From assembly GCA_025356015.1 (NCBI GenBank), contig JANXYO010000064.1, positions 17,603-81,602 of the forward strand: a stretch of 64,000 bases of DNA, in the 5' to 3' direction. Both the position numbers and the translations under genes were made by a program. Each line of letters opens with the position of its first letter. Position 1 is the stretch's first letter. Shown here piece after piece: positions 20,202 to 29,543 of the stretch. The notes below the pieces were generated by a model, which saw only the letters and a list, made by a program, of their open reading frames with translations, was not told the origin of the DNA and made no database searches. This DNA comes from Spirochaetaceae bacterium (GTDB lineage Bacteria > Spirochaetota > Spirochaetia > Treponematales > Rectinemataceae).

Positions 20202-21674
20202 TCAGTAGCGATAGGAATCGCTCTTGAAGGGTCCATCAGCATCTAGGCCGAGATAGTCCGCTTGGCGGGCGTCGAGTGTTGTGAGCCTCACGCCGAGCTT
20301 GTCGAGATGAAGTCGCGCGACCTCCTCGTCCAGCCTGCGTGGAAGGACGCGGACCCCGGGGCTGGCCTTGGTTCGCTCTGCCCAAAGGGCAAGCTGGGCC
20401 AGGACCTGGTTCGTGAAGCTCGCCGACATTACAAAGGAAGGATGGCCCTGTGCGCAGCCGAGGTTGACGAGCCTCCCCTCCGCGAGAAGGATGATCTCGC
20501 GGCCATCGGGGAAGACCCAGCGGTCAACCTGGGGTTTCACATTGACCCGCCTGATGCCTGGTATCCGCTTGAGCCCGGCGATGTCGATTTCATGGTCAAA
20601 ATGCCCGATGTTGCAGACTATTGCTCCACTCTTCATCAGCGAGAGCTGCCGCGCGCTGATCGCGTCGACGCAACCGGTCGCAGTTATGAAAATGTCACCT
20701 TGGTCGAGGAAGTCTTCCACTTTCGCGACCTGGTAGCCTTCCATCGCGGCCTGCAGCGCGCAGATGGGGTCTATCTCCGTCACAATGACCCTGGCACCCA
20801 TGCCGCGAAGGCTTTGCGCGCAGCCTTTGCCGACGTCGCCAAAGCCGCAGACGACTGCGATCTTGCCCGCGACCATGACGCCGGTTGCCCGTTTGATACC
20901 GTCGAGGAGGGACTCGCGGCAGCCGTACAGATTGTCGAACTTGCTCTTTGTCACCGAGTCGTTGACATTGATGGCCGGCACCAAGAGGCTGCCCTCCTTG
21001 GCCATCTTGTGGAGGCGGTGGACTCCAGTAGTCGTCTCCTCCGAGACTCCATACCACTGCGTGACAGTCCTGAACCAGCGTTTTGGATCCTCGGCACGGA
21101 TCATCTTCAAGCGCCGGAGCAGTGCGGTTTCGTCCTCGCTCTCCGCAGTTTGGTCGAGCATGGCGGGATCTGCCTCGGCCTTGAGCCCCAGATGGATCAT
21201 CAAGGTGGCGTCGCCGCCGTCATCGACGATGAGGTTCGGGCCCCTACCGCCTGAGAAACGCAGGGAAAGGTCGAGGAGTTCCCAGTATTCATCCAGGGTC
21301 TCAGCCTTCCATGCGAAGACAGGCACGCCACGAGGCTGGCCAGGGCTCCCGGTCTTTCCCATGGCGATGGCAGCCGCGGCGTGGTCTTGGGTCGAGAATA
21401 TATTGCAGCTCGACCACCTTACCTGGGCCCCGAGCTCGACGAGGGTCTCGATCAGGACCGCGGTCTGGAGGGTCATGTGGAGGCTACCGGTAATGCGGGC
21501 TCCCGCCAGGGGTTTTGCCCCACCATGTATTTCCCGGAGGGCCATGAGGCCCGGCATTTCCCTCTCGGCGAGCTCTATCTCTGACCTGCCCCAGTCTGCG
21601 AGCGAGAGATCCTTGACTCGGAAATCGCCGTCGGTGGTGGCTGGAGACTGATGTGGGAGGGGATCGAGGCTCAT
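20202..21674 (-). CDS. ahcY: Adenosylhomocysteinase
   Basis: The 490-residue NAD-dependent enzyme hydrolyses S-adenosylhomocysteine to adenosine and homocysteine. It shows [14 protein letters not shown] (substrate site), [19 protein letters not shown] (NAD-binding fold), and a C-terminus KSDSYRY in place of the usual DHYRY. The length corresponds to the longer bacterial type with an inserted loop. AAGGAGG lies 8 bases before the ATG. It is cotranscribed with metK. Confidence 0.95.
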   Translation of the reverse strand: MSLDPLPHQSPATTDGDFRVKDLSLADWGRSEIELAEREMPGLMALREIHGGAKPLAGARITGSLHMTLQTAVLIETLVELGAQVRWSSCNIFSTQDHAAAAIAMGKTGSPGQPRGVPVFAWKAETLDEYWELLDLSLRFSGGRGPNLIVDDGGDATLMIHLGLKAEADPAMLDQTAESEDETALLRRLKMIRAEDPKRWFRTVTQWYGVSEETTTGVHRLHKMAKEGSLLVPAINVNDSVTKSKFDNLYGCRESLLDGIKRATGVMVAGKIAVVCGFGDVGKGCAQSLRGMGARVIVTEIDPICALQAAMEGYQVAKVEDFLDQGDIFITATGCVDAISARQLSLMKSGAIVCNIGHFDHEIDIAGLKRIPGIRRVNVKPQVDRWVFPDGREIILLAEGRLVNLGCAQGHPSFVMSASFTNQVLAQLALWAERTKASPGVRVLPRRLDEEVARLHLDKLGVRLTTLDARQADYLGLDADGPFKSDSYRY

Positions 21675-21769
21675 AAGAGGCCTCCTTTTTAGCTTGTACT
21701 TCTAGACCGCCCGCAATAGGGATCAAATCGGCGGTGTGGGTGGATCGCGACGCGTCGCCCGACTTGACT

Positions 21770-21798
21770 ACTATCGCCATTTTTTCCGCTGGAATCAA
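21770..21798 (-). promoter_or_regulatory. Possible promoter of ahcY-metK
   Basis: Minus-strand TTGATT (21798-21793), a 17-base spacer and GATAGT (21775-21770) lie about 100 bases before ahcY. The match is moderate in both hexamers. Confidence 0.4.
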
Positions 21799-21830
21799 GG
21801 TATCGGCACGGTTGGTCCGCTGTCTTCCTT

Positions 21831-21859
21831 TTTACAGGACCCGATATCGCACGTATAAT
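21831..21859 (+). promoter_or_regulatory. glpK promoter
   Basis: TTTACA (21831-21836), a 17-base spacer and a perfect TATAAT (21854-21859) precede glpK. Confidence 0.75.
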
Positions 21860-21902
21860 GGCCCAATCGGGATGAAAACCGATGGACGAAACGGGAGGAT
21901 CG

Positions 21903-23393
21903 ATGGCTAGCAAGGAGCGATACATCCTCGCCCTGGATCAGGGCACGACATCTTCGAGGGCTATATTGTTCAACAGGCAGGGAATTGTCATCGGACAGAA
22001 ACAGATAGCCTTTGGACAAATCTTTCCCCGGCCGGGCTGGGTTGAGCACGACCCGGAGGAGATCTGGGCGACCCAATTGGCTGCCGCCCGGGGAGCCATC
22101 GAAGCGGCGCAGATAGAAGCCGGCCAGATAGACTCAATAGGCATCACGAACCAGCGCGAGACGACCCTTGTATGGGAGAAGGCGACCGGCAAGCCATTGC
22201 ACAACGCAATTGTCTGGCAATGCCGCCGCTCCGCGGAGATCTGCGGCGAACTCCGTGAGCTCGGGCTTTCCGACCTGGTGAGAGAGAAGACCGGCCTGGT
22301 GCTTGACCCCTATTTTTCCGGGACCAAGCTAATGTGGCTGTTCAACGAGATCCCAGGTCTGCGCGCCCGGGCCGAACGGGGCGAGATACTCTTTGGAACC
22401 GTCGATTCCTGGCTCATCTATCGTCTGACCGGAAGGCATCTCACCGACCCCACCAATGCAAGCCGGACCCTCCTATTTGACATCAAGAAGGGGGCCTGGG
22501 ACCAGGAGCTCCTAAAGGCCATGAGGATCCCGGCCCCAGTCCTGCCAAAGGTCGTTCCCAGCTCCGGTGACTTCGGAGTCGCGGGCAAGGAGCACTTCGG
22601 GGTCGAGTTGCGGGTTGGGGGTTGTGCTGGCGACCAGCAGGCCGCTCTGTTTGGCCACGCGTGCTTTGAACCAGGGAGCGCCAAGAATACATATGGAACG
22701 GGGTGCTTCACCCTGATGAATACAGGGCCCAGTCCTGTTGTATCCAAGCATAACCTGCTGACCACGGTAGCCTGGGATCTCGGCAAGGGATTCACCTACG
22801 CCCTCGAAGGATCGGTCTTCATCGCAGGCGCCGTCGTGCAGTGGCTTCGTGACCAGATGGGCCTCATATCGGACTCTGCTGAGAGCGAGCAACTTGCGCG
22901 ATCGGTAGAGGATTCGGGCGAGGTCTTCATGGTCCCGGCCTTTGTCGGCCTAGGGGCTCCACATTGGGACTCCGAGACGCGAGGGACGGTGGTTGGAATC
23001 AGCCGGGGCACGACCAAAGCGCATTTTGTTCGTGCAGCCCTGGAATCCATCGCCTACCAGTCGCGGGATCTCCTGGTCGCCATGGAAAAGGATTTCGGAT
23101 CCAGGATCCCTCATATGAAAGTGGATGGAGGGGCCTCGGCCAATAGTTTCCTCATGCAATTCCAGGCCGACATCCTGGATCGCCGAGTGATTCTTCCGGA
23201 AGTAGGCGAGACGACCGCCCTCGGCGCCGCCTATCTCTCGGGCCTCGCCACGGGATTCTGGGATTCCACGGCTGATGTCGAGCGAAACTGGAGGCAGAGG
23301 CGGGAGTTCATTCCCAAGATGGCACAAGAAAAGCGGGACCAACTTCTCGGCTGCTGGGATAAGGCAATAAAAGCTGCCAGGGCATATAGATAG
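21903..23393 (+). CDS. glpK: Glycerol kinase
   Basis: The 496-residue FGGY kinase phosphorylates glycerol to glycerol-3-phosphate. It has the N-terminal phosphate loop ALDQGTTSSRAILFN, QWLRDQMGLI, and the C-terminal motif DGGASANSFLMQFQADIL. An ATG seven codons upstream (21882) is in frame, but GGGAGG lies four to five bases before 21903. No glycerol facilitator or dehydrogenase gene is next to it; the 125-base spacer downstream shows only a GC-rich segment. Confidence 0.95.
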   Translation: MASKERYILALDQGTTSSRAILFNRQGIVIGQKQIAFGQIFPRPGWVEHDPEEIWATQLAAARGAIEAAQIEAGQIDSIGITNQRETTLVWEKATGKPLHNAIVWQCRRSAEICGELRELGLSDLVREKTGLVLDPYFSGTKLMWLFNEIPGLRARAERGEILFGTVDSWLIYRLTGRHLTDPTNASRTLLFDIKKGAWDQELLKAMRIPAPVLPKVVPSSGDFGVAGKEHFGVELRVGGCAGDQQAALFGHACFEPGSAKNTYGTGCFTLMNTGPSPVVSKHNLLTTVAWDLGKGFTYALEGSVFIAGAVVQWLRDQMGLISDSAESEQLARSVEDSGEVFMVPAFVGLGAPHWDSETRGTVVGISRGTTKAHFVRAALESIAYQSRDLLVAMEKDFGSRIPHMKVDGGASANSFLMQFQADILDRRVILPEVGETTALGAAYLSGLATGFWDSTADVERNWRQRREFIPKMAQEKRDQLLGCWDKAIKAARAYR

Positions 23394-23518
23394 CTTGCCT
23401 CTTGGTGCCATTCTGGCCGGGAACCGCGCCACCGGAGGGGCCGGGAATGTAGCAACGGCCTGTGCAATGTGTTAGAATTACTGACGACGCGCCCGATTCT
23501 GCGTCCTAAGGAGCAAAA

Positions 23519-23746
23519 GTGCGGCCAAATCAGTATAGCAGTGAAAAGCGCAGGAAAGAGCTGGAGAAGAAGAAGAAGAAGGAAGAGAAGGCCCTTCGAC
23601 GCGCCGAACAGAAGAACCATCCCGAAGGGGAAGAAGGGGCAGAAGGCCAGGGCGAAGGTGAGGCCGATGACCAGGCCGAGGATGCCGCCGAGACCGGTTC
23701 CGATGAAGGGCTGACCGATGATAAGGGCAAGGCTTCCGAAGGCTGA
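23519..23746 (+). CDS. Small lysine/glutamate-rich protein, GTG start
   Basis: A 75-residue protein begins at a GTG with AAGGAG six bases upstream. Its first half (RPNQYSSEKRRKELEKKKKKEEK) is strongly basic and helical; its second half is acidic (GEEGAEGQGEGEADDQAED). Short proteins with the same YSxxKRxKELxxKKKKEEK start are known as uncharacterised genes in other bacteria. The charge pattern suggests nucleic-acid or ribosome contact, but no function is known. The next gene starts 12 bases after its stop. Confidence 0.6.
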   Translation: MRPNQYSSEKRRKELEKKKKKEEKALRRAEQKNHPEGEEGAEGQGEGEADDQAEDAAETGSDEGLTDDKGKASEG

Positions 23747-23758
23747 GAACGGAGCGCG

Positions 23759-24091
23759 ATGGCGTGCTACTTCCTTGCGAATATCAGGATCGATGACCCG
23801 GGCGAATACGAAAAATATCTCACGGGGGTGCGGGGCTTGGCCTCGCGTTTCGGAGGAAGATACCTCGCCGTAGATCAGGATCCAGTCGTGCTCGAGGGCA
23901 ATTGGCATTATTCCCGGGCCGTCCTGATCGAGTTCGACAGCGAATCGGCATTCCAGCGCTCGTACAATTCCAGGGAGTATCAGTCGATCATTGGCCATAG
24001 GTTCGCAGCGGGGGAGGCTCGGACAGCCTGCTGGTTCACGGGGAGGAACAGGACATGGACGAGAGGATCTCCTCCGGCCGCAATTTTCTGA
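23759..24091 (+). CDS. DUF1330-like small protein
   Basis: The 110-residue product resembles the DUF1330 ferredoxin-like family: NIRIDDPGEYEKYLTGV, a central GGRYLAVD strand, and RAVLIEFDSESAFQRSYNSREY. The family has no settled activity. GGAG precedes the ATG. The last 37 bases overlap the start of the SagB-type gene in another frame, which points to translational coupling. Confidence 0.65.
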   Translation: MACYFLANIRIDDPGEYEKYLTGVRGLASRFGGRYLAVDQDPVVLEGNWHYSRAVLIEFDSESAFQRSYNSREYQSIIGHRFAAGEARTACWFTGRNRTWTRGSPPAAIF

Positions 24092-24789
24092 AGTCGAACT
24101 GGGATCGGCTCGAGGAAGCAGAACCTGACCAGGCGCGTGGAATCCCCCCGCCGCCCCAGGAGGATCTCCCTCCCGAGGGCGCCAAGGTCCTTGCGCTCCC
24201 GGACATTGGTAGCCAGTCCTTCGCCGATGTGAGCCTTAAGAATCTGATCGGCAACCGCAGAAGCCGTCGCAAGTACCTCGACCAGTCAATCAGCATGGAC
24301 GAGCTTTCTTTCCTCACCTGGGCAATCCAGGGAGTCAGGGAAAGAAAGGCAAAGTACTCTTTCCGCAATGTCCCCTCTGGAGGGGCCCGTCACCCGCTCG
24401 ACCTCTATGTCTTCGCCCCCCAAGTTGCCGGCCTGACGCCGGGACTATATCGGTACCAACCTATCGAACACGCCCTATGCTGCGTGCGGGAAGGCAATGA
24501 TGCCGAGTCGCTGGACGAGGCCCTGCTCGGCCAACTCTGGAATGCGGCTGCCTGCTTCCTCTGGGCCGCCGTGCCCTACCGCAGCGAATGGCGCTACTCT
24601 GTCGTTGCTCATAAGCTCATCGCCCTTGACGCAGGTCATTCCTGCCAGAACCTCTATCTGGCTTGCGAATCCCTCGGGCTGGGCACCTGTGCCATCGGCG
24701 CCTACGACCAGGCAAAGACCGATGCCTATCTCGGCCTCGACGGGAAGGAACGCTTCGCTATCTATGCGGCCCCGGTGGGCAGGGTCTAG
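24055..24789 (+). CDS. SagB/ThcOx-type FMN oxidoreductase (nitroreductase fold)
   Basis: The 244-residue protein contains the SagB-type markers: LIGNRRSRRKYLDQSISMDELSFLTWAIQGV, the FMN-binding SGGARHPLDLYVFA, and a C-terminal GHSCQNLYLACESLGLGTCAIG. Relatives oxidise azoline rings in peptide natural products or act on unknown small molecules. No YcaO or leader peptide gene is nearby, so a RiPP role is not supported here. GGGGAGG lies upstream of the ATG. The stop overlaps the next start by one base (TAGTG). Confidence 0.8.
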   Translation: MDERISSGRNFLKSNWDRLEEAEPDQARGIPPPPQEDLPPEGAKVLALPDIGSQSFADVSLKNLIGNRRSRRKYLDQSISMDELSFLTWAIQGVRERKAKYSFRNVPSGGARHPLDLYVFAPQVAGLTPGLYRYQPIEHALCCVREGNDAESLDEALLGQLWNAAACFLWAAVPYRSEWRYSVVAHKLIALDAGHSCQNLYLACESLGLGTCAIGAYDQAKTDAYLGLDGKERFAIYAAPVGRV

Positions 24790-25682
24790 TGGCCCAGATC
24801 GTCTTTGAACGTCTTGCGGGACATACGATGATCGCTCGTGGCCCAGCCAATGTGGGTCTGTTCGAATGCGGCGGCGGGAAGGCCGTCCTGATCGATTCCG
24901 GGAATGATGACGATACGGGTCGAAAGCTCCTCCGGTACTGCGAGTCCCAGGACCTTTCCCTTACCCACATCCTGAACACCCACTCTCACGCCGACCATTG
25001 CGGGGGGAATGCCTTTATACAGGGCAGGACGTCCTGCCGCATCGCCGCGACGCGAGCCGAGGCCGCATTCATCGAGACACCCGCAATCGAGCCGAGCTAT
25101 CTTTGGGGCGGGTATCCCCTTCCTTCGCTTCGGAACAAGTTCCTCATGGCCAAGCCATCCCGGGTCACGGACATACTAGATCCCCCCTGCGATGTGCCCG
25201 ACACGGACATAAAAGCCCAGCTGCTCGGCGGCCATTTTCTCGCCATGGCAGGATACATGACTCCGGACAGGGTCTTTTTTGCCGCTGATACCCTGGCGAG
25301 CGTCGCCATTCTCGAGAAGTACCATGTCCTCTTCCTCTACGATATCGCAGCCGAGCTGGAATCGCTTCGAGCACTGGCCGAGCTGGACGCCGACTGGATT
25401 GTCCCCAGTCATGCAGAACCGAGCCGGAACATCGGAACTCTGGTTGATGCAAACAGGTCCAAGATCGAAGAGATAGCCGAGTTCCTTGTTACTTGCTGCG
25501 CAACGCCGGCAAGCTCAGAGGAGCTCCTTTCCTCCATCGCCCAGCGCTATGGAATCGAGCTAAACCATCAGCAGTACGTCTTGATCGGCGCTACCCTGCG
25601 ATCCTACCTCGCCTGGCTCTGCGATCGCCGCGTCGTCTCATCCAGGCTGGAAGCGGGTAGGCTGTTATTCGAGCGGATATAG
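24789..25682 (+). CDS. MBL-fold metallo-hydrolase
   Basis: The 297-residue product starts with GTG, sharing a base with the upstream stop. It carries the metal-binding motif THSHADHCGGN (about residues 62-72), the later ligand positions near FFAADTL and PSHAEPS, and a winged-helix-like C-terminal extension. It belongs to the metallo-beta-lactamase superfamily and is probably a two-metal hydrolase of a thioester or phosphodiester. The tight coupling to the SagB-type gene suggests a shared pathway, unknown at present. Confidence 0.78.
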   Translation: MAQIVFERLAGHTMIARGPANVGLFECGGGKAVLIDSGNDDDTGRKLLRYCESQDLSLTHILNTHSHADHCGGNAFIQGRTSCRIAATRAEAAFIETPAIEPSYLWGGYPLPSLRNKFLMAKPSRVTDILDPPCDVPDTDIKAQLLGGHFLAMAGYMTPDRVFFAADTLASVAILEKYHVLFLYDIAAELESLRALAELDADWIVPSHAEPSRNIGTLVDANRSKIEEIAEFLVTCCATPASSEELLSSIAQRYGIELNHQQYVLIGATLRSYLAWLCDRRVVSSRLEAGRLLFERI

Positions 25683-25691
25683 GAGGCATGC

Positions 25692-26144
25692 TTGGCCACA
25701 TCCATACCGTTTTCCGTTCGCGAATTCCTGCCGGACTTTTACGAAGAAGCCTTTGGGCTCTGGCAGCGCACACCCGGGATGGGACTATCCGCGGCTGACG
25801 AAGGTCCCGCCATTACTTCTTTCCTGGATCGGAATCCCGGGCTCTCCTTTCTTGCCCAGGCGGACGGCCTCCTGGTTGGGACCATCCTCTGTGGCACGGA
25901 CGGCCGGCGTGGCTTTCTGTACCATCTTGCAGTCGCGCCGAAGTGGCGCAGGCATGGGCTCGGGAAGGACCTTACGCTAAGATCGCTTGCCGCGCTCCGG
26001 GAACGAGGCATCGACAAGTGCCACCTCTTCGTCATCTCCGATAATGAGCTTGGACAGAATTTCTGGACGGCGACCGGATGGACGAAACGGGATGACCTCG
26101 TGATCTTCTCAAGGAACCTGACCGACAAGGGCCAGGTAACCTAG
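25692..26144 (+). CDS. GNAT-family N-acetyltransferase, TTG start
   Basis: The 150-residue protein has the GNAT core: FLYHLAVAPKWRRHGLGKDLT supplies the pyrophosphate loop for acetyl-CoA, followed by NFWTATGWTKRDD near the end. The TTG at 25692 has AGGAGG five bases upstream and is the only start in the right frame. The acceptor is unknown. It is the fourth gene of a rightward cluster spaced by 9 bases or less up to this point. Confidence 0.78.
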   Translation: MATSIPFSVREFLPDFYEEAFGLWQRTPGMGLSAADEGPAITSFLDRNPGLSFLAQADGLLVGTILCGTDGRRGFLYHLAVAPKWRRHGLGKDLTLRSLAALRERGIDKCHLFVISDNELGQNFWTATGWTKRDDLVIFSRNLTDKGQVT

Positions 26145-26166
26145 GCCATTCTAAGGGAGGCGCGGT

Positions 26167-27441
26167 ATCTGCGACACGATGTATGCGGCGGCAAGCGCTT
26201 GCCTTGATGGGAGGTCCCTGTTTGGGAAAAATTCCGATAGGAGGCCCGACGAAGCTCAGGCTGTCTTCATCGAGGGACGCCGCGAGCCTGAGGGTCGAAC
26301 GAAGATAGGAGCCCGGAGTTTTGAGGTTCCCGATCGGGGTTATTCCTACGTGTTTTCCCGACCGTCCTGGATGGAAGGCGCGGAGATGGGGCTCAATGAA
26401 GCCGGAGTCGCCATAGGAAACGAGGCTGTCTTTTCCCGCTTTCGCGCGGTCAGGGATGGCGTGCTGGGAATGGACCTCGTGCGAGCTGTCCTCGCCAGCT
26501 GCAAAGACGCGAGGCTCGCCGTCGATTTTCTCTGCGACGCAACCGAGGCCATGGACCAGGGTGGGCGCGGATCCTACCATGGCGGCCCGAGCTACTCAAA
26601 CAGCTACATCATCTCCGACTTCGGATCAGCCTACGTTGTTGAAACGGCAGGACGACGCTGGGCCTGGAGAGAAATCGAAGGATTCGCCTCGATCTCCAAT
26701 GCGTACAGCATCGAAGAGGACTATAAGCGCCTCGATTCGCGGACGCGCAAGGAGATCGCACCCGTGAATCCAAGGGCGGCATGCTCCGACGAGGCCGATG
26801 CGGGGCGAAAGGGCCATAAGGAATCGTGGCGGCGGAGTGTCGAGGAAAAGTGGCCTTGGGCAATCTTGAAAGGTGATTCCAGGCGCAGATACCTTCTCTC
26901 CTCCCTCGAAAGCAAGCAAGGGAGGATCGATCGGTTTTCCTTCCTTGCCATGCTCAGGTCCCATGCAGGATACAACCCAGCCCGGCCGCTCATGCGGCGG
27001 ATGGAAGGCGTCTGCCTGCACGGTGGTGGCCTCGTCGATCATGCGACGACGGCGAGTCTGGCAGTCGAGTATGTAGGGGCTGGGGCCACTTTAGGAATAC
27101 AGGCCCTCGCCTGGTATACGGGCTGCTCCTATCCTTGCCTGTCGCTCTACAAGCCCATACTGCTTGGAGAGAATGGCTTTGTTCCGCTCTGGGCCGCATA
27201 TGATCACCGGACAGGATCGGCGCAGGCCTTCGAGTACTGGATCGCCCATCGAAGCTGGGCGCGCGGACGTGGAAGGCTCGCCCTTTCCCAGGACAATGCA
27301 TTCGTCGCGAGGCGCGATGCCATTCAGGCCAGGATTGGTGATGCCGCCGAGCTCGGGCTCGGTGGCCACATCGAGACTGCGAGGCAGGACGTCTCCGCGG
27401 CGATGGACGAATGGCAGGGATTCCTTGACTCCCTGGGCTAG
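26167..27441 (+). CDS. C69-type Ntn hydrolase (dipeptidase/secernin-like), probable ATC start
   Basis: The family needs cysteine as the first residue after initiator removal, usually in MCDT. Here the frame reads ATC TGC GAC ACG ATG (26167-26181), giving [M]CDTMYAAAS, then LFGKNSDR, a family hallmark. An in-frame TAA at 26152 excludes a longer form, and the first ATG (26179) would discard the nucleophile. GGGAGG lies about six bases before the ATC. With the ATC start the product is 424 residues. The gene ends four bases into the convergent acyl-CoA synthetase gene. The substrate is probably a peptide or amide. Confidence 0.75.
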   Translation: MCDTMYAAASACLDGRSLFGKNSDRRPDEAQAVFIEGRREPEGRTKIGARSFEVPDRGYSYVFSRPSWMEGAEMGLNEAGVAIGNEAVFSRFRAVRDGVLGMDLVRAVLASCKDARLAVDFLCDATEAMDQGGRGSYHGGPSYSNSYIISDFGSAYVVETAGRRWAWREIEGFASISNAYSIEEDYKRLDSRTRKEIAPVNPRAACSDEADAGRKGHKESWRRSVEEKWPWAILKGDSRRRYLLSSLESKQGRIDRFSFLAMLRSHAGYNPARPLMRRMEGVCLHGGGLVDHATTASLAVEYVGAGATLGIQALAWYTGCSYPCLSLYKPILLGENGFVPLWAAYDHRTGSAQAFEYWIAHRSWARGRGRLALSQDNAFVARRDAIQARIGDAAELGLGGHIETARQDVSAAMDEWQGFLDSLG

Positions 27442-29387
27442 TCCAGCTTGAACATGGTCCGCAAGGCCGCCAGATTCCGGTCGTTGATGGTCTTCGATCC
27501 TTCTGGGGTGTAGGAATACTCGATCCGTTCCCGATGAATCTGGCCAATCCGATGGCGCACTATCTTCATTGTGGAATTCACCGTGCCGTCGCGGTCGCTG
27601 AAACCGCTTTCGATGATCTGGAACACCGCAGGAGACCATGCTACCTGAACCCTCTTGCCCTTGGGATCCTCACGGTGCCGCTCGAACTCCGATTTCAGCT
27701 CGACCAGCAACTTCTCGGCAGAGCCGATGCCCTTGATCTTCACCAGCCGCTCCACCTTTGAGCAGTCCAATGTGACAAGGGCTATGGCATACTTGCGCTG
27801 CTCGCACCAGGCCATGATCTGGTCGACCACATCTGTCGAAGCGCAGACAGCCTCCTCGATTTCCTCGGGGCTGTACTTCTCCCCGTCCTCGGCGATGAGA
27901 AGGGCCTTCTCGCGCCCGACCACGACAAGGAAACCGTCCGCATCCATGAAGGCAAGGTCGCCCGTATAAAGCCATCCGTCCCTCAGAGCCTCGGCGGTTG
28001 CCACTGGATTCCTGAAGTAGCCCTTCATCACGTTCCCGCCCCGGATGACGATTTCTCCCGTCTCGCCCTGGCCGGCGAGGCTTCCGTCCTCCTTGATGAG
28101 ACGGCATTCGAGGGAGGGACAGAGCCGGCCCGAGGTCCCGAATTTGTGTGCCACGGGGCTGTTTGATGAAATCACGGGCGCTGCCTCAGTGAGGCCATAG
28201 CCCTGGTATATCGGCACGCCGAAGGCGGCGAAGAACTCCTGCTGCTTGATGTCGAGGAGTGCCCCGCCACCGACGCAGTATTCAATATTCGACCCGAAAA
28301 CCATCTTCCTGATCTTGCTGAAGATCAGGATTCTCGCGAAATGATAGGGAAGGAAGGCCCCGAAGCGCACGGACAGGGGCGGCCGGTTCCACCCATTTCC
28401 ATTATAGGCGATGCCAGCCGCAATGCCTGTCTTGAATATGCGCTCGATGAGGCCGCCCTTCTCTTCCACCCCCGAGATTATCTTTTTCATGAAATTTCCA
28501 GAGAGCGCCGGAACTGTCATGAGTAGCTTGGGTTCGCTCTCCTTCAGGTTTATTGGGATGTTGCGCAGGGTTGCTATCCCGCCACCGCGGGAGTCCACGA
28601 AATACAGAACCATGCCGATCAGCAGGGCGACATAGAGCCCCGCCGTATGTGCAAAGGAATGATCCACGGGCAGGATTAGCAGAGTCCTGAGGCCCCTGGG
28701 CATATTGAAGAGCACGACAGCGTCGTGGCAATTGGTCCAGTAGTTGAGGTGGGTGAGCATGATGCCCTTGGGGTTGCCCGTCGTGCCGGAGGTGTAGCAG
28801 ATGGTCGCCGTGTCGTCCTCGGCGACCGAGTCGCGCGCCCGCTCGAGGCTCGCCGCGATCACGCCCTTCTCGTCGGCCATAGCCTTCCTGCCGGCAACGA
28901 GCGCTTCGTCCATGCCGACGATGCGCTGTGCGGATATCCCGGCCTTGACTCCCACCTCCCGCGCCCAGTCCGTGTCAGCGTCCATGCAGACAAGGAGGAG
29001 ACCTGCGTCGCTCAACTGCTTCATCGAGGCGAGGACCTTCTCGAACTGGTTCCGCGTCGTAAGGACGGCCTTGGCCTCGGAGTGGTTGAGGCGGAAGGGT
29101 ATTTCCTCCTGCAACAGCTTGATCGAGAGGGGAACCGAAACGCAGCCTGCAGTCAGGAGGCCGAGCTCGCCGATGATCCATTCGGGACTGCCTTCGGCGA
29201 TTATCGCAATCGAGTCACCTTTCTTGAATCCAGACAAAAGAAGCCATGCCGCAAAATCCCGCGCGCGCTCACGCGCTTTCGAGAAGGTGGTGGCGATGTA
29301 TCCGGCATCTGTCTTCCTGCAGGCGTAGGGTTCCCTGGCGAAAAGGCTCGCGGCATCATCGAGCATCTGGAGCACTGTTCTTTGCAT
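27438..29387 (-). CDS. Long-chain acyl-CoA synthetase-like AMP-forming ligase
   Basis: The 649-residue protein is an ANL-superfamily ligase with the P-loop YTSGTTGNPKG, the A5 motif YQGYGLTEAAPV and the A7/A8 region YTGDLAFMDADGFL. Insertions near LIERIFKTGIAAG match the bacterial long-chain fatty-acid CoA ligase group (FadD-like). It probably activates fatty acids for membrane lipid synthesis. It diverges from the PRPP synthetase gene across 156 bases. GAGGAT precedes the ATG. Confidence 0.87.
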   Translation of the reverse strand: MQRTVLQMLDDAASLFAREPYACRKTDAGYIATTFSKARERARDFAAWLLLSGFKKGDSIAIIAEGSPEWIIGELGLLTAGCVSVPLSIKLLQEEIPFRLNHSEAKAVLTTRNQFEKVLASMKQLSDAGLLLVCMDADTDWAREVGVKAGISAQRIVGMDEALVAGRKAMADEKGVIAASLERARDSVAEDDTATICYTSGTTGNPKGIMLTHLNYWTNCHDAVVLFNMPRGLRTLLILPVDHSFAHTAGLYVALLIGMVLYFVDSRGGGIATLRNIPINLKESEPKLLMTVPALSGNFMKKIISGVEEKGGLIERIFKTGIAAGIAYNGNGWNRPPLSVRFGAFLPYHFARILIFSKIRKMVFGSNIEYCVGGGALLDIKQQEFFAAFGVPIYQGYGLTEAAPVISSNSPVAHKFGTSGRLCPSLECRLIKEDGSLAGQGETGEIVIRGGNVMKGYFRNPVATAEALRDGWLYTGDLAFMDADGFLVVVGREKALLIAEDGEKYSPEEIEEAVCASTDVVDQIMAWCEQRKYAIALVTLDCSKVERLVKIKGIGSAEKLLVELKSEFERHREDPKGKRVQVAWSPAVFQIIESGFSDRDGTVNSTMKIVRHRIGQIHRERIEYSYTPEGSKTINDRNLAALRTMFKLD

Positions 29388-29543
29388 TGTTTATCCTCGA
29401 TTCATTATGGTCCGCCATCCATATGCCGGCAAGCATCGCTCGGCTGTGCACGACCGTGGTCGTGGCGGTCGGGCCGGGCATTGACAGAGGCCGGTGGAGG
29501 GTATAGCCTTCTTCCAAGCCCCCCGTTGATTGAAGGACTCTGC

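Noticed and set aside
20262..21254. 330-codon open frame antisense to ahcY
   Set aside because: Shadow of ahcY codon bias.
21675..21902. Possible SAM or SAH riboswitch upstream of ahcY
   Set aside because: No recognisable riboswitch core was found on the minus strand; only a plausible promoter.
23394..23518. GC-rich spacer after glpK with GGAGGGG and GCAACGG, at first suggestive of a small SRP RNA
   Set aside because: The conserved SRP loop (GGUCAGG...GGAAGGAAGCAGC type) is not complete and flanking helices do not pair well; probably the glpK terminator and promoter of the next gene.
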